From the NCBI GenBank assembly GCA_020137815.1, contig CM035356.1, positions 3,302,563-3,366,562 on the forward strand: 64,000 nucleotides of DNA, written 5' to 3'. The position numbers were made by a program, and so were the translations under genes. Under the pieces are notes generated by a model. The model saw only the letters and a program-made list of their open reading frames with translations. It did no database searches and was not told the origin of the DNA. Origin of the DNA: Hormiphora californensis (taxonomy: Eukaryota; Ctenophora; Tentaculata; Cydippida; Pleurobrachiidae). Below, piece by piece: positions 47,724-57,889 of the stretch (the stretch's first letter is position 1; each line of letters opens with the position of its first letter).

Positions 47724-48365
47724 CGTGACGTCACGATTTGCCAATAATCATGATAATTTCAAAACACGCTACACAACAAAACACCTTAGTTAATCAAGAT
47801 AACACACAGCAGCTGAACCACGGGCAGCCCGCAGCAAAGGAGATAGAGTTTCACAAATTCCAAAGTTACCTGACCACCTGGAGTGAGAGACGGAGAGAGA
47901 GTGAGAGAGAGAGAGGGGGGAGGGAGAGAGAGAGAGAGAGAGGGAGAATGATAGAGCGAGTGAGAGAAAAGGGAGATGTTCAATAGCAGGGCAAGTATCC
48001 TAGAGCGGGAGAGCGTGTGTTTGTATGTCAGGGTCCCAGCCACCTGGTTACAATGTGAGAGAGATAGAGGGAGGGAGAGGGAGAGAGAGGGAGAGAGAGA
48101 GAGATCAGAGGGGAGAGAGACACAGACGGTATGATGGGGCGATAGCGCTGTAAAAAAGTATACAGTGAGAGGTGGGTAGATAATAAGATAGCAGATGATC
48201 ATGATAGGGAGAGAAGGAGACGTTTATTGATTGGTGTAAACAACAGATCTAGTTGTAGCGTGGACGCTATAGTTACTTCCTCGCCACAGTGATAAAGGCG
48301 AGACCCTCTTCTCTCTCCCTCTCTACTCTCTCTCTCTCTCTCTATCTCACTCACTCTCTCTCCCT

Positions 48366-48413
<48 letters not shown>

Positions 48414-48440
48414 TCTCTCTCACTCTCTATCTCTCTCCCT

Positions 48441-48484
<44 letters not shown>

Positions 48485-50040
48485 GGAGACACCCTGTTTC
48501 TAGCTATAGGAGACACCCTCTTCTCTCTCTCTACTCTCTCTCTCTCTAGGAGACACCCTGTTTCTAGCTATAAGAGACAGTGAGACACCCAGGACCAGAC
48601 ACAACGTGGCCGCTCTTACTAAAGTAATTATGCACCCAACACATATAATACCCACACACACATATATTGCCATAGCAGTGTATTAGAGCTATGCTACAAG
48701 GTGTGGAAAATGAAAGGTTTGAGTTTTAAAAAAGGTCTCAAAGTTTCCTGAAAAGTTTAAAAAAGGTCTCAAAGGGTTAAAAGAACTAAGCTGTACAGGC
48801 AGATTATTATATATTGCTTTAGCAGTGCGATTTCAAGGGAGAGAGAGAGAGAGAAGTGAGAGAGAGACAGAGAGAGAGAGACAGAGCTCTCTCTCTCTCT
48901 CTCTTTCTCTCTCTAGAGAGAGGACTCTGGACTGTATAATACTGATCAGGAAAGTTCAATGTGGTCAATATGTGGTCCACACACACACAACCCCCTAATT
49001 GTAGTAGGGAGGACAAAGATTCTGTGGGTAATACCCTAACACCCATTGGGTGTGCTCTATAGAGTACCAGCTGGAGTTGTACCAACTGATTTTTTACTAA
49101 TGACACCATGACACCATTATACATCATTTCCATTTTCCAAGAGTTACCAATTGAAGGGGTCAATGCCGACTACCCCTCGATATATCTTCGCTACAAAGTA
49201 AAGTGTGAACAAGTATACATATCTCTGTTATAGTATCCAAACACAATTTGGCAACAAACTACGTACGCTGGTTCTGCAAAAGCTGTAATAGGGTGGTACC
49301 ATGGGGTGCTAAAAATATGGCGGAATATGGCACAGAAAGCGGAAATATATACGCAGTGCTGTAGGAGTCGTTGATTGAATGACGCGTTGTGCGTGGGACC
49401 TCTAAAACTGAACAACTGCAAACAGCTGCATTATAACAGCAGCCCGGTGTGGAGCACAAGTACTGCAGAAAGTGTACAGAATGAGGCTTCAACCGGAAAG
49501 GGCTGCATGTGAGTTGGAAAGAGGAAGAAAGAGAGAGGAAGAGAGAAGGAGAGAGAGACAGGGAGGAATGGAGAGAGACAGGGAGGGACGGAGAGAGAAA
49601 TAACTTAATATAATGTACAGTGCTACTAATCGATAATTCATAAAGTGTGAGAAAATTCCTTGCATCATGTTGGGAATTAATGGGGGGGGGGGGGGGGGGG
49701 GGGGTAGGGTAATTTATACTACTGTTCCAACAACTTTAAAAACTTAAGAACAGATTTCGCTCTCTCTACTGCATCTCGCTCGATCTCACTATCACTCACT
49801 CTCTCTCCTAATAGTCCTCTCCAATCTCTCTCACCCTCACTCACCAGTCCTCCATCACTTGACGACAATCAGCAAGGAACATCATTTTGGGTTTAATATA
49901 ACTAACAACTCCCAGCAGTATGCATGTAGAATCACGAAAATTAAAATGCGAAATATTTTACCTCAGTGCATTTGAAATGGCATGGCATAATATTAGAGAA
50001 AATTTCTCAGAAATAAACGAGAGAGAAAGAGGGAGAGTTT

Positions 50041-50087
<47 letters not shown>

Positions 50088-50264
50088 GGATGGGTTGAGA
50101 GAGAAACTGGATGGCGGCCGATTAATCCGCCGCGTTGGTACTTGACCTTCCCAAATAGGGCTAAATCATTACCCATAAGGATCACCCCCCCCCCCCCCCT
50201 TCTCGAATACTATACGAGTTGAACTAGACGACCTATATAATAGCATGTGCTGCTGCTCTCTCTC

Positions 50265-50344
<80 letters not shown>

Positions 50345-50350
50345 CCTCTC
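46590..50350. repeat. Gene-poor interval dominated by (CT)n/(GA)n tracts
   Basis: Dinucleotide tracts at about 47585-47715, 47880-47950, 48058-48115, 48297-48483, 48836-48915, 50029-50105 and 50259-50341. There is a G23 run at about 49682-49704, a small inverted repeat at 47141-47204 (ATATCCAGTTATGTT), and a C-run at 50186. No supported gene. Confidence 0.85.
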
Positions 50351-50399
50351 TCTCTCCTAACACCCCCATAATAAAAAGAGGAAAAATTAAATCATGAAA

Positions 50400-53395
50400 A
50401 ATTGTTTTTTTTGTTTTTTCCATTCTAATCTCCCCCCTAAATCCCTTCAAATTATAAAGTATCCCAAGAAAATATCCCCCCCCCCCCCAAACAAACCCAA
50501 ATCTTTTAAAGGGCAAACCCAAAAAATTTTAAAGGGGAAAATCTTGGGGGTTTAATTCTAGGAAGTTTCTTTTTTTCGCTGAATGGGGGGGTTTTTCACA
50601 ACCCCCGAATCTCCATCGCTTTGGGGGCCCCCCCCTACTGGGGGAAACCCCCCAAGGTTTCTACTATTTAAAAATAGTTTTCCTTTCAGGGGATTGGCCG
50701 GATAGCCCTTCCCCGCCCAAGGGGGAACTAACTGAAGCAGCCCAATAAATGAAGCATTCCCTCCCCTAGGAAAATTTTTTTTTGAAAAACAAAAAAAACT
50801 GCGCTGAGAGACACATCATGGTTCACTGACCTCGAGTACTTTAGTAGCGGGGAGAAATTAGCCCCTAGCTCCTGGACTTTTATATTCTCTCTCCCTCACT
50901 CTTCTCTCTCTCTTTTTCCTCCCCTCTCCCCCTCCTCTCTCTCTCTCTCTCCTCACTCACTATAGCACAGCCCGCAAAAAACAAAATTCGCCCCGCTGAA
51001 AAACCCTTTACCTTTTCCCCTCCCCCCTCTCTGAACCAATCAGAAGCCAGGAATCTAGTCATGTGACCCCAACGGACCAATGACAGGCTCCCTATTCTTG
51101 AGAATAAAACCGAAACAAAGCTTTGGGCATTTTCAAAATCTTTTTAAGGGGGTAAAAACCCAAGAGAGAAAAATATGTTAGTAAGAGCTGTAAAGGTGCG
51201 ATCAGAGATGGGTGAAAATTAATTTAGGGGAATGGGAGAGGGAGAAAAAGAAAAATTTCCCCTGGGAAGTTTTCTATGATATCATAACCATGCTCACAAT
51301 GACAAAATGGGGCCTGGGGGACATTAGTAATGATTTACACAATACACATAGCCAGCAAGCATGTACAATTTAACTAGTCGGTCGAAAAACAAGGAACTGC
51401 CCCGGATCCTTCACACATTATATAACGGTTGTATTATCAAACACATGACGCTGGAGATAACATATCACTCCACTAAACGCCCAAGTGAAGTGATTAGTGA
51501 AGAACTAAGAAGAAGATATAATATACGGGTCTGAAGTGAAGAAGATATATTATAATATACGGGTCTTTTGCATCTAATGGAGATTGGGTCTAACGATCAC
51601 GATCCAATCAACCTGTGAATACTTGTGGGGGGCGTGGTTTTCAATCAATTGGAACATACAATACACACACACACATTCGTTACAGAAAAATAATAGACTT
51701 TTTTTGGGGAACCAAAAAATATTTTGGGAAATTTACAAAAAAAACCTTATTTTTTATTTTGGGGGTGAATTTTTTTTTCTGAACTGTCCTGGCGGGGGGC
51801 CCCAAATTTCAGCACCTTGATAAAAGGGGCCGCCAGAAGATTTTTTTTGGGAATTCAAAGTTCTCTTGAAGTTCAAATATTAGTGTGTTTCATGACACAA
51901 TTTTGGAAAATTTTAAATAAACCCGATTGGGGAAAAGGTAGTCGAAACTCCGCTCTTAAATTCGTTTTGACCCCCGGTAGAACAAGTCAAATGTTTGTGA
52001 ATATTTAAATGCCTCGTTTTAAAACCCTTTTCGCTTAAATGGGTTATACCAAAAACTAAAAAGGTAAAGGGGGGTTATTAGGACAAATTTTAAACTAGAC
52101 GGGGATTTAAACTCCATGGCTTTTTTAAATTTGGTGGAGGGTTTTGGGTCAAGGGTGGGGAAACCCAAGTTTTTGGGCATCAAAATTTTGGAGTGGAAAA
52201 TCGTGATTAGAGAAGGGTTAAAATAAATACGGATAAAGGGGATAATGATGTTTTTTGTATCGGGCCAAAATATTTCTCCCCTTTTTAAATTCCCTTTATA
52301 ATTCCTTTGGTCGTTTGGGTGTGAAGATAACTTTACTTTTCCACAAATTTTAAGCTGTTCCACACCCCCCACCTTTTTATTCCCTTTAAAATTAATTTTT
52401 AAATAATTAAATTTTAAGTTTCAATCAAAAAAGGGGGGTTAAGGCGTAACCCTTTTTCAATCCAATTTGGGGGAACAGGTTTTACCCTGGAAAATACTTC
52501 CATTTCCCAATTTTGGGCACGGGGAAAATGCCCCAAAGGGGACCTGCTTTATAAGAAAGGGTTTTTAACCTATAATTTTTCCTTTTCAAATCCCCGCCGG
52601 CCCCTTTTTGGCTGTACTGGGATCAGACCCCGTCAGGGGGGTGGGGGCCCGAGGGAGAAAGTGTTTATTTTTTTACTAAGTTTCACTTTCACTAGGGGGT
52701 TTTTCCCCCCGCGCCCTTGTCGACCCCCCTGGGTCTCTTGAACAAAAGAAGGGTGGTTTTTTTAAACCCTTTCCCTTCGATTTTTAAAAAGAATTGAAAT
52801 CCTGGATAGTAAAATATCGATGTTTTTTAAAATAAATATTTATTTTTTGGTTTAATTGTAGAAAATTAAAACAAAATTTCAAGGCCAGCCCTTTTTAATG
52901 ACATCTTCTGTGGCTATAAATTATTGAAGTTCACCCTGGCTCCCAAGTGAAAAACTGCCCCCAAAATGTATAGGCTATTTTTTTCCCTGACGATCAGATA
53001 AATCCGAAAATATTCGAATTTCGAGGGTATAACATTTCATTTTTATAGATATAAAGTCACAAACTTTTTTTTTATATTCTCATTTAAAATTAAAATTTTT
53101 AAATTATTTTTAAACCACTACAACTCCTTGAAGGCGACTGGTGGGGTTGTTGTGTAGGTGGTGGTTGTGTCGTGGCTGTTGGTGGAGAACGATTCACCAT
53201 TCTTCTTGTACTGCACTGGGATATATAGGTCAGATAGAACAAGAGTATATAATAGGTTAGATAGAAAACAAGAAAATATAGTTCAGACTGTGTAGAACAC
53301 AAGTTTGGATAAAACAAAATGGAACCAACTAATTATCTTTAGAGTTAAGCATGATATTAGTTAAAGCATTGTTACCGGTCTGTATGCGGTTGTCA
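50400..53395. other. Probable low-quality sequence, moderate
   Basis: Homopolymer runs of four to eight bases of all four kinds are much more frequent than elsewhere, mixed with normal-looking stretches (for example 50800-51120 and 51300-51640). This resembles partial smearing of true sequence. ORFs here are not reliable. Confidence 0.65.
53099..53215 (-). CDS. Weak candidate terminal exon, Pro/Thr/Gln-rich
   Basis: Following an ATATATCCCAG acceptor on the minus strand, 38 codons (RRMVNRSPPTATTQPPPTQQ) run to a stop. No partner exon is found on either side, and the neighbouring sequence is poor. Low complexity makes this only a possibility. Confidence 0.2.
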   Translation of the reverse strand, partial: CSTRRMVNRSPPTATTQPPPTQQPHQSPSRSCSGLKII

Positions 53396-55460
53396 TGTGT
53401 CGGGGAAAATTTTTTCCAATTTTTTTCCCCGGGGGGGGGGGGGGCCCCTTTTGGGGCCCCCTTTTAAAAAAGGGGGGGGGCCCCCCGGGGGGGGGGGAAA
53501 AAAAACCCCCGGGGGGGGGGAAAAAAAAAATTTTTTTTTAAACCAAAAACCCAAAAAAAAAAAAATTAAACCCCAAAAAAAAAAAAAAACCCCCCAAAAA
53601 AAAAAAAGAAAAAATTTAAAAAAAATTTTTTTTTAAAAAAAAAATTGGGGGGGCCCCCGGGGGGGTTCCCCCCCCGGGGGGGGGCCCCCCCCGGGGGGCC
53701 CCCAAAGGGCCCCCCTTTTCCCGGGGTTTTTTTTCCCCTTTGGGGCCCCCAAAAAAAAAAGGGGGGTCAAATTTTTTTGGAAAAAAAATTTTTTTTTCCC
53801 CCGGGGAAAAAAAAAAGGGGAAAAAAAAAACCCCCCCCTTTTTTAAAAAAAAAAAATTTTTTTTTTTGGGCCCCCCCCCTTTTTTTTCCCTTTTTTTTCC
53901 TTTTTTAAAAAACCCCAAAATTTTTAAAAAATTTTTGGAAAAAAACCCCCCCCCTTTTTTCCCCCTTTTTTTTTTAAAAAAGGGAAAAAAGGCCCAAAAA
54001 AATTTTCCCCCCGGGGGTTTTTAAAAAGGGGGGTTTTGGGGGGGGGGGGGGGGGGGCTTTTAAAAAAAATTTTTTAAAAACCCCCCCCAAAAAAAAAAAA
54101 ATATTTGGGAAAGGGAAAAAAAAAAAAACCTTCCCCCCTTGGGGGTTTTTTTTCCCCAAGGGGTTTTTTTTTAAAAAAAAGGGGGGGAAAAAAAAAAGGG
54201 GGGGGAAAAAATTTTTTAAAAAAGGGGGGGGAAAAAATAACGTTTCCCCCAAAAAATTTTTTTTTAAAAAAAAAAAAAAAAGGGGTTTTTTTTTTCTTTT
54301 GGGGGGGCCCCCCCCCCTTTTTTTTTCCCCCCCTTTTTTTTTTCCCCCCCCCCTTTTTTTTTTTTCCCCCCCTTTTTGGTTTCCCCCCCTTTTTTTTTTT
54401 TTCCCCCCCCCTTTTTTTTTTTTCTCCTCCCCTTTTTTTTTTTTCCCCCCCCCCCCATTTTTCCCCCTTTTTTTTTTGGGGAAAAATTTTAAAAAATTGG
54501 GTGGTTGGGGGGGTTTTTTTAAAGGGGGGGGTTTTAAATAAATTTTTTTGGGGGGTTTTTTGGGGGCCCCCTTTTTTTTTTGGGGGGGGGTTTTTTTTTT
54601 GGGGGGGGGGGGGGGTTTTTGGGGGGGGTGGGGGGGGGGGGGGGGGGGGGGTTTGGGGGGGGGTTTTAAAAAAAAAAAAGGGGTTTTTTTTTTTGTTTTG
54701 GGGTTTTTTGGGGGGGTTTTTTTTAAAAGGGGGAAAAAGGGGGGGGAATTTTGGGGGGGGGGGGGGGGGGGTTTTTTTTTAAAACCCCCAAAATTTTGGG
54801 GTTTTTTTTTTTCCCCCCCCCTTTTTGGGGTTTTTTTTTTCGGGGGGAAAATTTTTTTTTGTTTAAAAAGGTTTTAAAATTTTTAGCTTTGGGGGGGCCC
54901 GGGGGGGGTTTAAAATTTTTTAAAAAAAGGGGGGTTTTCCTTGGGGCCCGGGGGGGGGGCCGGGGTTTTGGGGGGGGTTTAAGGGGGGGCCCCGGGGGTT
55001 TTTTTGGTTTTGTTTGGAAAATTGGGGGGGGGGCCGGGGGTTTTTTTTTTTTTTTTGGGGGGGAAGGTTTTTTAAAAAAAAAGGGAAAAGGGGTTTTTAA
55101 AATTTTGGGGCCCCTTTTATTTTTTTTTCCCCCCTTTTTTTTTTTTTTTTTTTTTTTTTTCCCCCTTTTTTTTTTTTTAAAAATTTTTTTTTAAAAAAAC
55201 CCCGGCCCGGTTTTTACCCTTTTTTTAAAAAATTTTTTTTTCCCCCCCCAAACAAACCCCCCTTTTTTTTTTTCCCCGGGGGGGGGGGGAAAAACCCCCC
55301 CGGGGGGCCCCCAAAAAGGGGGGGGGTTTTTTTTAAAATTTTTTAAAAAAAAAAATTTTTTTTTTTCCCCCCAAAAAAAATTTTTTTGGGGCCCCCCTTT
55401 CCCCAACCCCTTTTTCCCCCAAATTTCCCAAACCCGGGGAAAAAGGGGGGGATTTTTTTT
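53396..55460. other. Homopolymer-smeared sequence, probable artefact
   Basis: About 2 kb made almost entirely of runs of A, C, G or T, four to twenty bases long, with abrupt return to normal sequence at both ends. No biological repeat class looks like this. It fits base calls dominated by carry-over from the previous base. All ORFs inside (rich in Lys, Phe, Gly, Pro) should be ignored. Confidence 0.93.
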
Positions 55461-55900
55461 GGCTTGATATGCAGGGGACGAGGGGCCTTACCACCTTTTG
55501 GTCCGAGTGACCCCAAATTGGGTTTTGAAGTTTTCCACTACACCCAGTTTTCAACGTCAGAAAAAACTTCAGAAACTTCAGAAACTTCATGCTTCATTGT
55601 TCAAAGATACCTGGAAATCCATTTTATTTAGCTGCTGCGCTGGTGTCGACATGACCAATGATCATTCACCAATCACTATTCACCATGCATGATGTACCTA
55701 ACTCTAGCTGGATGGACATGCAGTAATGAGGGTTCATAGGGCGCACACAGACTGATCAAACTTGATCATGATCAGATGTGATAAAGATCTTTATCAAGTT
55801 ACACAGACTGATCAGATCTGGTCATTATTTGATTTTATTTTGAACAGTAAAAACTGAAAATAATTTTAAATATCAAAGCGAAAACCACTGTATTATCCAA
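55461..55900. other. Unassigned interval
   Basis: Normal-looking sequence resumes here. Nothing coding is recognised. A TGATCA-rich stretch with CAGACTGATCA twice lies at 55747-55815. Confidence 0.5.
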
Positions 55901-55976
55901 CTAATTTTGGTACGCTGAATCACGTTTGGTTAGCAACTTTAAGAATCCCTCAGAGTTTGGGAAAGCGTCCTAATTG
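55901..55976 (+). mobile_element. Half copy of the palindromic MITE
   Basis: CTAATTTTGGTACGCTGAAT and the following roughly 55 bases match the left arm of the element at 56064-56205, with the right arm missing. Confidence 0.75.
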
Positions 55977-56063
55977 TAAATTGAGCATAATTGGGTCTAA
56001 TTGACCCCACTTACAACTTTTCACCTGGAAATGATAGACGCTCATGCAAGGGCACTTTTCTGG

Positions 56064-56205
56064 CTAATTTTGATACGCTGAATCACGTAAGCAACTTTTC
56101 CAAGCCCTCCGAGGTCGGGAAAGTGCCCTAATTAGGGCAGTTTTTCGACCTCTGAGGCCGAGGGATTGGAAAATTTGCTCACGTGATTCAGCGTATTAAA
56201 ATTAG
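56064..56205. mobile_element. Palindromic MITE, 142 bp
   Basis: Arms of about 65 bp, beginning CTAATTTTGATACGCTGAAT, are almost complementary throughout and meet at GCCCTAATTAGGGC. No ORF. The superfamily is not assigned because no clear target duplication is visible. Confidence 0.85.
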
Positions 56206-56722
56206 TCGGGTGTATGGGGTGTCATGAGATCTGAAGAATGTGATACCGGCAAGTTAGTTTGTATGACAAATCGGTCACTAGGGACATATGAGCCTGACGC
56301 TTCACTCGGCAGGACACCCCACACACTACCCCTAGGCCTTTATAGTCAAGACGTTGTCTTGGCAGAGGGCACCTCAATGACGATGAAGGTCCGCATCATC
56401 GCATGTTGCTTGTTGTGGCACAGTTGTGTGTCACACTCCCTCGCTGTAAAATTACGGAACGCGCAAAGCCACCAAAAGCCCAGAGGCGCGCCAAGTTTTT
56501 CCCGCGAAACGCCGCGCGCGGAATGTCACGTGACACATTTTCCGTTGACATGACACATGTTCAACATTCCGTTGACATGACACATGTTCCCAGTCTGACT
56601 CTGTCGACTCTCAAGTCCGGGCCTTCGGCCTGGTGTGAGAGTAGACAGACGAGGAACATGTCAACTCAAACCTGGCCGGGGTAATGGCAAAGATTTTGGT
56701 TGGCATGTGCCTTGCCTGTCAG

Positions 56723-56753
56723 CTCTCACACCGGGCCGAAGGCCCGGTGTGAG
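56723..56753. repeat. GC-rich perfect hairpin
   Basis: CTCACACCGGGCC, loop GAA, then the exact complement. An imperfect relative is at about 56617-56640. No adjacent gene end is identified, so it is not called a terminator. Confidence 0.75.
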
Positions 56754-56874
56754 CTTACGCGAGCCCGAAGGGCGCTTAAAGTGCCGAACAGACAGACTGC
56801 GTAGCATGGCAAGATTTTGGTGGCCCATATGGATGGGGTTTGGGTCTTGGGGGTGGGCGGACTCTAGTGCTAAC

Positions 56875-57400
56875 GGACTCTTTATCTAAATCCAAGGCGG
56901 ACTCTATATCTAAAAACGGACTCTTTATCTACAGTTAGACTTTGAAAAAATTTTAGATAAAGAGTCCTCCCTGTGTAGACTTTTTAGATAAAGAGTCCGC
57001 CCTGTGTAGAATTTTTAGATATAGAGTCCTCTAGTACATTTTGGCGCCAAATCCTCCAACCCGGACTCTATATCTAAAATCCTAACCCAACCCAAAACCT
57101 AACCCTAACACTAACCCTAACCCTAACCTCGAACCCAAATAACGGCCCTAACACTTCTAAATTAGTATAGGGGTAGAGCAAACTCTCGTTTCCGGCCTTA
57201 CGGCCGAAATCTCGAGTTCGCGGCGAAAGGCGGACTCTATATCTAATTTAGATTTATGTAGATATAGAGTCCACTTTGTTTAGACTTTTTAGATAAAGAG
57301 TCCGCCCTGTGTAGACTTTTTAGATAAAGAGTCCTCCTAGAGTTTAGACTTATTTGGACTCTTTATCTAAATCTAAATTTAGATATAGAGTCCACTGTAG
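56875..57400. repeat. Cluster of AGATAAAGAGTCC boxes in both orientations
   Basis: About thirteen copies of AGATA(A/T)AGAGTCC or its complement, for example 56875, 56899, 56918, 56955, 56986 and 57017, then again from about 57063 to 57392. A telomere-like segment lies in the middle. Repeated GTGTAGACTTTTT linkers indicate local duplication. No ORF. Confidence 0.85.
57098..57130 (+). repeat. Interstitial telomere-like CCCTAA repeats
   Basis: About four to five units of CCCTAA, one with an ACTAA variant, preceded by CCTAACCCAACCCAAAACC. Too short and internal to be a chromosome end; probably element sequence or a healed break. Confidence 0.8.
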
Positions 57401-57889
57401 ACTTAGAGTGTAGCACTAGAGTCCGCACACCGGGTCTTGGGACGTACAGACAGTCATTGAAGTTGAACACTGAACAAAATGAAATTCATCTCTTGTAAAG
57501 GAAACTCGATGTCAAAACACTGTAAAAATGTCAATATTTGCGTCGTATTAATTACTTTCTATAAATTTTCTGGACCTCTATTTTGGAGCCAAGCACTAAA
57601 TCATATTGAGTAAGGGCTGGTTTCACTAGCAGTACTACCGTGGTTACGGTTACCGCAGTACTAGTAGTGCAAGTGGTTACTCAACAAACTAAATCAGTTT
57701 TTCTACAGAAATCAATCACGGTTCATCATTGCCTAACACTTCAAAGATCAAGTCAGTTTTGTCTCTATTATTTAGTAGTCTCTTGTTTCTGCGTTCCAGT
57801 ATGCACTGTATTAGTCAGTGAGCTTCTATCTCAGATAGATCGGGTTCCTAACAACATCCAATATCCCCTAGCCACACTAGCCGGCCCTC
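57401..57889. other. Septin 3' flank
   Basis: Downstream of the minus-strand septin stop. It has a short inverted repeat around 57626-57670 (GCAGTACTACCG and complement). No other gene is supported. Confidence 0.5.

Noticed and set aside
47786-47900. Minus-strand terminal exon with a hydrophobic end (LYLLCCGLPVVQLLCVILIN)
   Set aside because: The acceptor is plausible, but the upstream frame is microsatellite and no partner exon was found.
54105-54782. 225-codon ORF rich in Phe, Gly, Lys and Pro
   Set aside because: It lies wholly inside the homopolymer-smeared stretch and is an artefact of runs of single bases.
56224-56889. Overlapping plus-strand ORFs of 84-109 codons
   Set aside because: They run through GC-rich hairpins and repeats in different frames, with no splice context or recognisable domain.
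57098-57130. A chromosome end
   Set aside because: The CCCTAA run is only a few units long and normal gene-bearing sequence continues on both sides.
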